Of a stretch of DNA of 64,000 nucleotides, positions 7,895-15,513 are shown piece after piece. The position numbers and the translations under genes were made by a program. The number at the start of each line of letters is the position of its first letter. Position 1 is the stretch's first letter. This DNA is from Microbacterium sp. MAH-37 (GTDB taxonomy: Bacteria; Actinomycetota; Actinomycetes; Actinomycetales; Microbacteriaceae), in contig NZ_WSEN01000007.1 of NCBI RefSeq assembly GCF_009758255.1, positions 203,312 through 267,311 of the forward strand, written 5' to 3'. Under the pieces are notes generated by a model. That model worked only from the letters and a program-made list of their open reading frames with translations. It was not told the DNA's origin and did no database searches.

Positions 7895-10399
7895 ATGACC
7901 TCTCCTAACGTCACCGCCAACCTCACGAGGGAAGAGACCGCCGCGCGGGCCGCGGGCATCACACTGCACCGCGTCCGGGTCGAGCTCGACCTCACCGGGG
8001 CCCCGGAGCGCGAACGCTCCGGGTTCCCGACGAGCACCGTGCTCGAGTTCGATGCGACCGCCGACGCGACCTGGGTCGACTTCATCGGAGAAAGCGTCGA
8101 CCGCGTGGTGCTCAACGGCACCGAGCAGGCCGTCGACTGGGACGGCGCGCGCATCCGCGTGACCGGTCTCGCCGCGCAGAACACCCTCACCGTCGAGGCC
8201 GTCGCCGCGTACAGCCGCTCCGGCGAGGGCATGCACCGGTTCCACGATCCGGTCGACGGCGAGACGTACCTGTACACCCAGTACGAGCCCGCGGACTCCC
8301 GGCGGGTGATGGCGAGCTTCGAGCAGCCCGACATGAAGGCCTCGTACACGTTCGTCGTCTCGGCTCCTGCCGGCTGGCAGCTGCTGTCCAACCAGCGCCC
8401 GGAGCACACGACGCCTGGCATCGGCGTGCAGACCGTGCAGTTCGCCCCGACGCTGCCGATCTCCAGTTACATCACCTCCGTGGCGGCGGGCCCGTACGCC
8501 CGCATCGACGATGAGTGGCGCCGCGACGATCAGGTCGTCGAGCTCGGCCTGTTCTGCCGCGCATCGCTGCTGCAGTACCTCGAATCCGAAGAGTTCCTCA
8601 CCGTCACCAAGCAGGGGCTGGACTTCTTCACCGACGCCTTCGCCTTCCCCTACCCGTGGGGCAAGTACGACCAGATCCTGGTGCCGGAGTACAACCTCGG
8701 CGCCATGGAGAACCCGGGCCTGGTGACGTTCACAGAGTCGTACATCAGCCGCGGCGCGGCGACGGACGCTCAGCGGTCGAGCCGGGCGAACACGATCCTG
8801 CACGAGATGGCGCACATGTGGTTCGGCGACCTGGTCACCATGCGCTGGTGGGACGATCTGTGGCTCAAGGAGTCGTTCGCGGACTACATGGGAGCGCACG
8901 CGCTCGGCGCGGCCACGCGGTTCGAGGACGCCTGGGTGTTCTTCGCGAACCGCCGCAAGGCCTGGGCGTACCAGCAGGATCAGCTGCCGACCACGCACCC
9001 GATCGTCGCCGACATCCCCGATCTCGAGGCCGCGAAGCTGAACTTCGACGGCATCACCTATGCCAAGGGCGCCTCGGTACTCAAGCAGCTGGTCGCCTAC
9101 GTCGGGGAGGAGGCGTTCTTCGAGGGCGCTCGCCGGTATTTCGCCGCGCACGCCTACGGCAACACCACGCTCGACGACCTGCTGGTACAGCTGGAGGACG
9201 TCTCGGGCCGCGATGTGCGGACCTGGTCGGCGGCGTGGCTGGAGACCTCCGGTGTCTCGACGCTCTCCTTCGAGGAGGACGCCGACGGCAACGGCGTCAT
9301 CATGCAGACCGACCCGCGCCCGCACCGCCTGCGCGTCGGCCGCTACGACGTGCAGGACGGCGTCCCCGAGCTGCGCGACCGCGCCGAGCTGGACGTCACC
9401 GACGAGCACACGCCGTTCGAGCGCGCGGACGCCGACCTGGTCCTGCTGAACGACGAGGATCTCACCTATGTGAAGGCACGGCTCGACGAGCGATCGCTCG
9501 CGACGGTCGAGGGGACCCTGTCCGCGGTGGAGGACGCGCTCGCACGCGGACTGATCTGGGCCTCGCTGTGGAACGCGACGCGTGACGGCGAACTGCCCGC
9601 GCAGCGGTATCTCGCCATCGTGCGTCGGCATGCCGCCGCCGAGCGCGACATCGTGCTGCTGACCGGGGTGCTCCTGAACGCACAGTTCGCGGTGCGCCAC
9701 TACGTGCCTGCCGACGCGCGTTCCGACGAGCAGGGCTCATGGCTCGACCTGTCCTGGCAGGCGCTGCAGGCGGCGGATGCCGGCAGCGACGCGCAGCTGG
9801 CCTGGGCCCGTGCGTTCGCCGAGGCCGCCGCCTACGACGACGCGCACGGCGATGACGTGCGGCGGATGCTGGACGGCGCCGCGCCCGAGGGACTGCCTCT
9901 CGACCCCGACCTGCGCTGGCAGCTGCTCACCGCCCTCACCACCACAGGGACGGCGGGTCCGGAGGACGTCGAGGCGGAGCTGAGGCGCGACGACACGGCA
10001 TCCGGCCGGACCGCCGGCCGGCGCGCGCTCGCCTCCCGCCCGACGGCCGAGGTGCGTGCCGCAGCCTGGGATGCAGCCTGGAACGACCTCACCCTCAGCA
10101 ACGACCACCTGGATGCCGAGATCGCCGGCTTCCGCGCCGGCGGACGGCGCGACCTGATCGCCGGATTCGACGAGGAGTTTTTCGAGCGCATCGCAGCGGT
10201 GTGGGGAGAGCGCAGCATCGAGCTGGCCAAGCGGCTCGTGACGGGTCTGTTCCCGGCGTCCGACTCGCTCGAGCCGGCGGACGCCTGGCTGGCCGCGCAC
10301 GAGGATGCGCCGGCCGCGCTGCGCCGGGTCGTCATCGAGCAGCGCGACCACCTGTCGCGCGACCTGCGGGTGCGCGCGGCGCAGCCGGTCGCGGACTGA
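7895..10399 (+). CDS. pepN: Aminopeptidase N (M1 zinc metallopeptidase)
   Basis: 834 residues, normal for actinobacterial PepN. It removes N-terminal residues from peptides in the cytoplasm. Exopeptidase motif GAMEN at about 269-273; zinc site HEMAH with His303, Glu304, His307 and the third ligand Glu326 (WLKES). N-terminal beta domain, central catalytic domain, and a long alpha-helical C-terminal half (ERAP1-like). The start ATG at 7895 gives 'MTSPNVTANLTREETAARA', the usual N-terminus. Followed by a strong terminator at 10408-10450. Confidence 0.95.
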   Translation: MTSPNVTANLTREETAARAAGITLHRVRVELDLTGAPERERSGFPTSTVLEFDATADATWVDFIGESVDRVVLNGTEQAVDWDGARIRVTGLAAQNTLTVEAVAAYSRSGEGMHRFHDPVDGETYLYTQYEPADSRRVMASFEQPDMKASYTFVVSAPAGWQLLSNQRPEHTTPGIGVQTVQFAPTLPISSYITSVAAGPYARIDDEWRRDDQVVELGLFCRASLLQYLESEEFLTVTKQGLDFFTDAFAFPYPWGKYDQILVPEYNLGAMENPGLVTFTESYISRGAATDAQRSSRANTILHEMAHMWFGDLVTMRWWDDLWLKESFADYMGAHALGAATRFEDAWVFFANRRKAWAYQQDQLPTTHPIVADIPDLEAAKLNFDGITYAKGASVLKQLVAYVGEEAFFEGARRYFAAHAYGNTTLDDLLVQLEDVSGRDVRTWSAAWLETSGVSTLSFEEDADGNGVIMQTDPRPHRLRVGRYDVQDGVPELRDRAELDVTDEHTPFERADADLVLLNDEDLTYVKARLDERSLATVEGTLSAVEDALARGLIWASLWNATRDGELPAQRYLAIVRRHAAAERDIVLLTGVLLNAQFAVRHYVPADARSDEQGSWLDLSWQALQAADAGSDAQLAWARAFAEAAAYDDAHGDDVRRMLDGAAPEGLPLDPDLRWQLLTALTTTGTAGPEDVEAELRRDDTASGRTAGRRALASRPTAEVRAAAWDAAWNDLTLSNDHLDAEIAGFRAGGRRDLIAGFDEEFFERIAAVWGERSIELAKRLVTGLFPASDSLEPADAWLAAHEDAPAALRRVVIEQRDHLSRDLRVRAAQPVAD

Positions 10400-10407
10400 C
10401 GCCCCGA

Positions 10408-10450
10408 CGATGACGGGCCCTGCACCGACGTGGTGCGGGGCCCGTCATCG
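10408..10450. terminator. Bidirectional terminator between pepN and the APH-like kinase
   Basis: Long perfect hairpin: an 18-bp GC-rich stem beginning GATGACGGGCCC and closing GGGCCCGTCATC around a five-base loop, exactly between two convergent genes. Confidence 0.8.
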
Positions 10451-10452
10451 CC

Positions 10453-11340
10453 TCAGTCCCGGACGTCTTGTCGCAGCTCGGCCGCCGTACTGACGCCGAG
10501 AGCGAGGTGATCGGGCCGGTCGTCGCTGAGCGTCAGGAACACCAGCGCGAGATACGCCGCCCAGGCTCGCGCCCTGGTCCAGGTCGGCTCGTCATAGCGG
10601 TCTCCGGTCGCGATCCGGAACCGCCGACGTCCATCGGCGTCGAACAGCAGCCAGCCTGCGGCGAGGTCGTAGGCGGGATCGCCTGCGGTGACATCGCCGA
10701 AGTCGATGAGGGCCGTGAGCCCGCCGTTCCGCAGCAGGACGTTGCCGGGATGCAGATCGCCGTGGATCCAGAGTCGCTGGTCGCTGTGCGGAGCCCGCAG
10801 CCCCGCCTCCCACGCCGTGCGGAGGGTATCCGACGCCGGCATGAGCGCTAGGCGCTCGCGCATGGCGCCATCCCGGACGGCGAGCGGCACCCCGCGGAGG
10901 GGATTGTGCGGCGCGTCCGCGGGCGCGGGGACGTGCAGTGCGGCGAACGCCGAGGCGAGGGCGGGTGCCCACTCCGCGTTCGCGGAGCGCGGGACGCCGA
11001 GCGCCGGCATCCCCTGGATCCACGGGATCACCGACCAGGGCCAGGCGAAGGCCGCGGTCGGCCGTCCCGCGACCACCGGGACCGGCGTCAGCACGCCCAC
11101 GGCCGCCAGCCGCGGTCCGATCTCGGGCAGCGCGCGCTGCTCGTGGGTGATGAGCGGAACGGCGAGTTCGCGACGGGGGATGCGCACGGCGAGATCGTCG
11201 CCGAGCCTCCAGATCTCGTTGTCCCACCCGTCGGCGACGAGGGCGAGCGGGAGGTCGGCGAGGTGCGGGGCGTCGGAGCGCAGCAGGGCGCGGACATCGG
11301 CCTCTTCGAGGACGTGCTCCGCAGCGGGGGAGTTCGCCAT
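10453..11340 (-). CDS. Aminoglycoside phosphotransferase (APH)-family kinase
   Basis: 295 residues with the APH/choline-kinase fold. Brenner motif HGDLHPGN at 193-200 (catalytic Asp195) and the metal-binding IDFGD at about 212-216. Length and motifs are typical of the large group of APH-like kinases whose substrate is unknown; there is nothing to tie it to antibiotic resistance. Sits 2 bp downstream of the metallo-hydrolase gene on the same strand, so the two are probably co-transcribed. Confidence 0.85.
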   Translation of the reverse strand: MANSPAAEHVLEEADVRALLRSDAPHLADLPLALVADGWDNEIWRLGDDLAVRIPRRELAVPLITHEQRALPEIGPRLAAVGVLTPVPVVAGRPTAAFAWPWSVIPWIQGMPALGVPRSANAEWAPALASAFAALHVPAPADAPHNPLRGVPLAVRDGAMRERLALMPASDTLRTAWEAGLRAPHSDQRLWIHGDLHPGNVLLRNGGLTALIDFGDVTAGDPAYDLAAGWLLFDADGRRRFRIATGDRYDEPTWTRARAWAAYLALVFLTLSDDRPDHLALGVSTAAELRQDVRD

Positions 11341-11342
11341 CG

Positions 11343-11981
11343 TCAGAGGTCGAGGGACTCGCCGGGGTCCAGGGTGAAGAACTCGCCGCCGCCCTGTTCA
11401 GTGGCCCACTTCAGGCGACTGCGATGCATGTCTCGGCCGATCACGGAGAGCGTCATGTCGTGCACGCCGAACGCGCGCCGCGGCGCGACCGCCAGCACGT
11501 AGTCCATGGCGTCGCCGATCTTCAGCCACGGTGCGCCGAGAGGAGCGGCGAGCGTTCCCACGGCGACCCCCTCCGGCACCGCGTAGGAGTCACCGGGGTA
11601 GTAGAGCTCGTCGTTGACGAGCACGCCGACGTTCTCGACCACGGGGAGGGACGAGTGGATCACGGCGTGCTCGCCGCCGAAGAAGCGCAGTGTGAAGGAG
11701 CCGGCGGTCACGGTGTCGCCCGGTGCCACCACGGTGATCTCGTGATCCGTCGCCTGCGCGGCGACGCCGGCGGGGGCGAACACCGGCGTGCCGGGAGCGG
11801 CGAGCAGGATGCGATCGAGGTGCTCGGGCGTCCAGTGATCGGGGTGCTCGTGGGTGATCACCACGGCCACGGCCTTCCTCAGGTCCTCCAGCGGCGTGGT
11901 GAACGAGCCCGGGTCGATGATGAGGGTTTCGCCGGCCTCGTCGATGCGGAGGGCGGCATGTTCGAATTTCGTGACGCGCAT
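11343..11981 (-). CDS. MBL-fold metallo-hydrolase
   Basis: 212 residues. Starts 'MRVTKFEHAALRID', with the metallo-beta-lactamase metal motif HEHPDH at 44-49, then 'GGEHAVIH', 'YYPGDSY' and a C-terminal 'AFGVHD'. This resembles the short UlaG-like MBL proteins of unknown substrate. ATG at 11981 is chosen because similarity to the fold begins immediately after it. Upstream gene of a two-gene unit with the APH-like kinase. Confidence 0.82.
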   Translation of the reverse strand: MRVTKFEHAALRIDEAGETLIIDPGSFTTPLEDLRKAVAVVITHEHPDHWTPEHLDRILLAAPGTPVFAPAGVAAQATDHEITVVAPGDTVTAGSFTLRFFGGEHAVIHSSLPVVENVGVLVNDELYYPGDSYAVPEGVAVGTLAAPLGAPWLKIGDAMDYVLAVAPRRAFGVHDMTLSVIGRDMHRSRLKWATEQGGGEFFTLDPGESLDL

Positions 11982-12128
11982 GAGTCGAGTCAACTCCTGC
12001 GCGCCCGCGCGCGCAAACGACCCGCGACACGCCCGTGATCCGCGTTCGGCCCGCCTCGATTTGGTCGCGCTGGAATCGCCGTGGCATACTTGAACAGTTG
12101 TCAGCGGGACGGAAAAGTTCCGCAAGAC

Positions 12129-12201
12129 GGCCCCATCGTATAGCGGCCTAGTACGCCGCCCTCTCACGGCGGTAACGCGGGTTCGAATCCCGCTGGGGTC
12201 A
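12129..12201 (+). tRNA. tRNA-Glu (anticodon CTC)
   Basis: A complete cloverleaf: acceptor GGCCCCA/TGGGGTC, D arm, anticodon stem CCGCC/GGCGG with loop CTCTCAC (anticodon CTC, reading GAG), and T arm CGGG-TTCGAAT-CCCG. The 3' CCA is not encoded (discriminator A then CGG). The rho-independent terminator follows at 12212. Confidence 0.95.
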
Positions 12202-12211
12202 CGGACAACAT

Positions 12212-12245
12212 CAGAAGGCCCCCGGTTCCGACCGGGGGCCTTCTG
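12212..12245 (+). terminator. Terminator of tRNA-Glu (also faces the MFS gene end)
   Basis: Perfect 15-bp stem (CAGAAGGCCCCCGGT and its complement) with a TTCC-type loop and a short T-rich tail, directly after the tRNA. It also lies just downstream of the convergent MFS gene, so it may serve both. Confidence 0.85.
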
Positions 12246-12255
12246 CGTTTCCGGA

Positions 12256-13566
12256 TCAGTTCGCCGATTCCTCGGCGGATTCCCCGACCGGTTCCTCGAT
12301 CGTCTCCTCCTCGGGTTCCTCCGCTGTGGTGTCCCGCAGCGAGATGCTCCGCAGCTGCGGATTGCTCAGCGGAACGACCATCAGCAGCGCCATCGCACCC
12401 CCGTAGAGCGCGAACGGCACCCACAGCGGCAGGATCCCCGCGAGCGCACCGAAGGCGGCCATGCCCACGGGCATCAGGCAGTCGTCGCCGAGTCGCAGGA
12501 TCGATCCGAGACGTCCGAGGTAGTCGGGCGCGGCCGTCGCCGCGAAGGTCGCGCTCAGGAGGGAGGACGCGTATCCCGCGGTGAATCCGATCGCCAGGCA
12601 TCCGGCGCCGACCACGAACTGATTCCCGAGACCGAGGGAGACGATCCCCGCGCCTTGCACCATCAGTGCTGTGAAGCCGCCGATCGCCTCGTGACGCGGA
12701 CGCCAGCGCACCACCGTCAGGGCGCCGACCATCGCGCCGCCGCCGACGAGCGCCTCGAAGACGCCCACCGCTCCCGCACCCCAGTCGCGCGACGTGGCCA
12801 TCAGCGGCAGGCCGATGGCGAGCGCCGGGCCCACCGCCAGGTTCAGCCCGGACAGTGCGATCACCAGTGTGCGCGTCGCACGTTCCCGACCCAGGTAGCG
12901 GAAGCCGTCGGCGACACCGCGCAGAACGCTCTGCTCCGCGGAGGCCCGGGGGAGTGCGAACCGCGGGCGCAGCCACAGCACGATGAAGACGATGACGATG
13001 ACGTACGTCAGCGTGTTCAGCCCCGCGCTGCCCGTGATCCCATAGGCGGCGACGAGGAACCCTCCGGCAGCCGAGCCCGCCATCGTGCCCAGACGGGAGA
13101 GCGTCTGGCTCAGCGCGGCATACGCCGGAAGATCGGATGCGGCGACGAGCTGACGCGGCATCGTCCCCGCCGCCGGTTCGAAGAACGCGTCGCACAGTCC
13201 GAAGGCGATGCTGGCGATCAGCAGCAGGGCGACCGTCGGCGGTGCCGCTAGACACCACACCGCGACCGTGACCAGCACGACCACGCGCAGCGAGTTGAAC
13301 ACGATCATCAGCCGTCGGGCATCCGCGCGATCGGCGTACGCGCCGCCGATCAGCAGCACCACCGCACGAGGGACCGTGCCGGCGGCCACGACGAGGCCGG
13401 CGACGGCGGGGGAGGCGATCTGCACCGCCGTCCAGGCGAAGGCGATCGTGAAGATCGCGTCTCCGGCATCGGAGAGCGCCTTGATCACCAGCCACGCCTG
13501 GACCATCCGATCGCGGGCGAACGCCGGCGGAGTGCGGAGCATCGTGGGTTGAGCCGTGGTCGTCAT
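12256..13566 (-). CDS. MFS transporter with acidic C-terminal tail (second ArsR-MFS module)
   Basis: 436 residues, about twelve membrane helices, with the motif A-like loop 'GGAYADRADARRLMIVFNSLRV' after helix 2. The last 25-30 residues form a hydrophilic Glu-rich tail with repeated EEP/EES blocks. One base separates its ATG from the stop of the upstream ArsR gene, so they form an operon. Probably an efflux protein; substrate unknown. Related in plan, but not identical, to the MFS gene at 4674-5864. Confidence 0.85.
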   Translation of the reverse strand: MTTTAQPTMLRTPPAFARDRMVQAWLVIKALSDAGDAIFTIAFAWTAVQIASPAVAGLVVAAGTVPRAVVLLIGGAYADRADARRLMIVFNSLRVVVLVTVAVWCLAAPPTVALLLIASIAFGLCDAFFEPAAGTMPRQLVAASDLPAYAALSQTLSRLGTMAGSAAGGFLVAAYGITGSAGLNTLTYVIVIVFIVLWLRPRFALPRASAEQSVLRGVADGFRYLGRERATRTLVIALSGLNLAVGPALAIGLPLMATSRDWGAGAVGVFEALVGGGAMVGALTVVRWRPRHEAIGGFTALMVQGAGIVSLGLGNQFVVGAGCLAIGFTAGYASSLLSATFAATAAPDYLGRLGSILRLGDDCLMPVGMAAFGALAGILPLWVPFALYGGAMALLMVVPLSNPQLRSISLRDTTAEEPEEETIEEPVGESAEESAN

Positions 13567-13567
13567 G

Positions 13568-14122
13568 TCATACCTCCGTCGGGAAGCCGTGGGCGAAGAA
13601 GTAGACCGGAGTCCGCTCCTGCCCGTCCTCGCGGTCGATGCCGGCGCTCCACTCCTCGAGCATCCGTCCCACTCGCGCCTGCAAGTCGTGCAGCTCGTCC
13701 TGCGTGGCCCAGGCCACGGTGTCGGTGTTGAAGCCCTCCCACTCGCTGGAGGCCGACACCCGGTACCAGCGCTGGAGGCGGTCGAGCTGGTTGCGCACGT
13801 TCGCGCGCTGCGCCTCGCGGGCCAGCAGCGCGTCGGCGGGCGATTCGAAGTCCTCGGAGGACCACGTGAACGAACGCCGGGTCAGTTGCCACCAGCTGGT
13901 GCGCCCGTCGCCGTGGGGGTCCGCGACCTGCTCGACGACGCCGGCCTTCTGCAGCATCCGCAGATGGTGGCTGATGCTGCCGACCTGCGCGTCGAAGGCG
14001 CGCGCGAAGGTGCCGACCTGGGTTGGCCCGTGCAGCAGCAGCCGGTCGATGATGCGCCGCCGGAGCGGGTGCGAGATGGCGGTGATGACGTCGATCTGTT
14101 CCACATAGGTAAACGTAAGCAT
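13568..14122 (-). CDS. ArsR-type winged-helix regulator of the second MFS exporter
   Basis: 184 residues. Winged HTH near the N-terminus ('ISHPLRRRIIDRLLLHGPTQVGTFARAFDAQVGSISHHLRML'), then an extended C-terminal region of the type found in ArsR regulators paired with MFS exporters ('QRWYRVSASSEWEGFNTDTVAW'). ATG at 14122. A perfect palindrome at 14137-14150 lies just upstream and is the likely autoregulatory site. Divergent from the terC riboswitch region. Confidence 0.85.
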   Translation of the reverse strand: MLTFTYVEQIDVITAISHPLRRRIIDRLLLHGPTQVGTFARAFDAQVGSISHHLRMLQKAGVVEQVADPHGDGRTSWWQLTRRSFTWSSEDFESPADALLAREAQRANVRNQLDRLQRWYRVSASSEWEGFNTDTVAWATQDELHDLQARVGRMLEEWSAGIDREDGQERTPVYFFAHGFPTEV

Positions 14123-14136
14123 GATCCGCGATTCTC

Positions 14137-14150
14137 ACAAGAGTTCTTGT
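14137..14150. promoter_or_regulatory. Probable operator of the second ArsR regulator
   Basis: Perfect palindrome ACAAGA-GT-TCTTGT placed 14 bp upstream of the ArsR start codon, within the expected promoter/leader. Different sequence but the same geometry as the operator of the first ArsR-MFS module. Confidence 0.6.
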
Positions 14151-14213
14151 ATACCCCGGAAAATCAAGGATTCCGCAGAGGAGCGGTGGCGACGTCGTGG
14201 TATCGGCGTCCGG

Positions 14214-14219
14214 TAGTAT
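14214..14219 (+). promoter_or_regulatory. -10 element for the terC transcript
   Basis: TAGTAT lies about nine bases before the first paired base of the putative riboswitch. No convincing -35 is seen, as is common in GC-rich actinobacteria. Confidence 0.35.
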
Positions 14220-14227
14220 TGACTTCG

Positions 14228-14345
14228 CGAGAGGGAGTATCCCGTCAACGCGCGTCCGTCATCACGAGCATCGCCAACGCTGCTCCGGGCCCGCACCGCA
14301 TGAGAATGCGGGGGAGAGACTTTCGGTCTTCACCGAACCCTCTCG
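14228..14345 (+). ncRNA. Probable yybP-ykoY (manganese) riboswitch
   Basis: The leader of the TerC gene is closed by an 8-bp helix, CGAGAGGG (14228-14235) with CCCTCTCG (14338-14345). Just inside are GGGAGTATCCCG and, near the 3' end, GGGGGAGAGACTTTCGG, which resemble the conserved GGGGAGUAG and GGGGGAGACCUU segments of the yybP-ykoY family. TerC/Alx proteins are established targets of this Mn2+ riboswitch. The 3' strand of the closing helix abuts the AAAGG Shine-Dalgarno of terC, which suggests translational control. A covariance-model match is needed to confirm. Confidence 0.65.
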
Positions 14346-14360
14346 AAAGGCGTCCTGCAC

Positions 14361-15359
14361 GTGGACTTCATCCCCCTCTGGTTCGAGATCACCTCCATGG
14401 TGGTTCTCGTCGTCATCCTCATCGCCGACCTTCTGCTCGTGCGGCTGCGTCCGCACATCCCCAGCACCAAGGAGTCGACGCTCTGGGTGGCGTTCTACGT
14501 GACGCTCGCCCTGGCCTTCGCCGGGCTGCTCTGGGTGGTCTCCGACGGAGAGACCGCGGCGCACTTCGTCACCGGATGGGCGCTGGAGTACAGCCTCTCC
14601 ATCGACAACCTGTTCGTCTTCGTGCTGATCATGGCCCAGTTCGCCGTGCCCAGACGACTGCAGCAGCAGGTGCTGATGGTCGGCATCATCATCGCGCTCG
14701 TCCTGCGCGGCATCTTCATCCTGCTCGGCGTGGCAGTCATCGAGAACTTCGCGCCGGTGTTCTACATCTTCGGCGCCTACCTCATCTACACCGCGATCAA
14801 GCAGGCGATGCCCGAGGGAGATCACGACGACGAGGTCAAGCGCGAGGGCTTCATGGTGCGGCTGGTGCGTCGCTTCGTCGACATCAGCGACCACTACGAC
14901 GACAACAAGCTGCGCACCGAGGTCGACGGCAAGCGCATGTTCACCCCGATGGTGCTGGTCTTCGTCGTCATCGGCGTCACCGACCTGATGTTCGCGATCG
15001 ACTCGATCCCGGCGATCTTCTCGATCACCTCGAACGGCTTCATCGTGTTCACCGCGAACATCTTCGCGCTGATGGGTCTGCGACAGCTCTACTTCCTGCT
15101 CGGCGACCTGCTCGACAAGCTGCGCTACCTGCACTATGGCATCGCCGTGATCCTCGGTTTCATCGGCGTGAAGCTGATCCTGCACGCGATGCACGAGAAC
15201 TCGCTGCCGTTCATCAACGGCGGTCAGCCGATCGAGTGGGCCCCCGACATCAGCACCTGGATGTCGCTCGGCGTCATCCTGGTCTCGATGACCGTCGCGA
15301 CCGTCGCGAGCCTCATCGCCGCGGCCCGCGACAAGCGCAAGGCCGCCGTCACACAGTGA
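14361..15359 (+). CDS. TerC/Alx family integral membrane protein
   Basis: 332 residues, seven to nine membrane helices. Typical TerC features: 'EYSLSIDNLFVFVLI' (helix 3, acidic residues), 'GAYLIYTAIKQAMPEGD', then after a cytoplasmic loop 'VFVVIGVTDLMFAIDSIPAIF' and a C-terminal 'GFIGVKLILHAMHENSLPFING'. The family exports Mn2+ (Alx, MeeF/MeeY type) and is linked to tellurite resistance. Starts with GTG at 14361, with AAAGG ten bases upstream immediately after the putative riboswitch. Confidence 0.92.
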   Translation: MDFIPLWFEITSMVVLVVILIADLLLVRLRPHIPSTKESTLWVAFYVTLALAFAGLLWVVSDGETAAHFVTGWALEYSLSIDNLFVFVLIMAQFAVPRRLQQQVLMVGIIIALVLRGIFILLGVAVIENFAPVFYIFGAYLIYTAIKQAMPEGDHDDEVKREGFMVRLVRRFVDISDHYDDNKLRTEVDGKRMFTPMVLVFVVIGVTDLMFAIDSIPAIFSITSNGFIVFTANIFALMGLRQLYFLLGDLLDKLRYLHYGIAVILGFIGVKLILHAMHENSLPFINGGQPIEWAPDISTWMSLGVILVSMTVATVASLIAAARDKRKAAVTQ

Positions 15360-15390
15360 CGCAGCGGCGTCCGGCGGGTGCGGGCGCATG

Positions 15391-15396
15391 TAGACT
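15391..15396 (+). promoter_or_regulatory. -10 element of the leu leader transcript
   Basis: TAGACT ends seven bases before the ATG of the leader peptide, so transcription would start at or within a base or two of that ATG. Confidence 0.5.
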
Positions 15397-15403
15397 GACC
15401 GGC

Positions 15404-15454
15404 ATGCAGGCGGTGCAGCTTCTCCTTAGCAGCCGCGGCGAGACCTCGATCTAG
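15404..15454 (+). CDS. leu leader peptide (attenuation)
   Basis: A 16-codon ORF encoding [16 protein letters not shown] upstream of leuC. It has three consecutive leucine codons (CTT CTC CTT), two of them the rare CTT codon in this GC-rich genome. The stop codon lies in the loop of an 11-bp hairpin (15433-15470). This layout is that of ribosome-mediated attenuation: stalling at the Leu codons under leucine or charged-tRNA shortage would prevent the hairpin from acting. It appears leaderless. Confidence 0.75.
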   Translation: MQAVQLLLSSRGETSI

Positions 15455-15470
15455 GCCTCTCTCGCCGCGG
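15433..15470 (+). promoter_or_regulatory. Attenuator hairpin of leuCD
   Basis: Perfect 11-bp stem CCGCGGCGAGA/TCTCGCCGCGG with a 16-base loop that contains the leader peptide stop codon. It overlaps the 3' half of the leader ORF, so a ribosome stalled at the Leu codons would change its folding. No long U-run follows, so action may be on translation or through Rho. Confidence 0.65.
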
Positions 15471-15513
15471 TGTCTCGCGTGGGCCGCACCAAGACCCCAG
15501 GAGAAGTAAACGC

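Noticed and set aside
10453..11340. Antibiotic resistance function for the APH-family kinase
   Set aside because: The family contains many non-resistance kinases, and its neighbour (MBL-fold hydrolase) and chromosomal context give no support for resistance.
11343..11981. Beta-lactamase function of the MBL-fold protein
   Set aside because: Only the general HxHxDH motif and a short 212-residue UlaG-like layout are present; there is no signal peptide as expected for a secreted lactamase.
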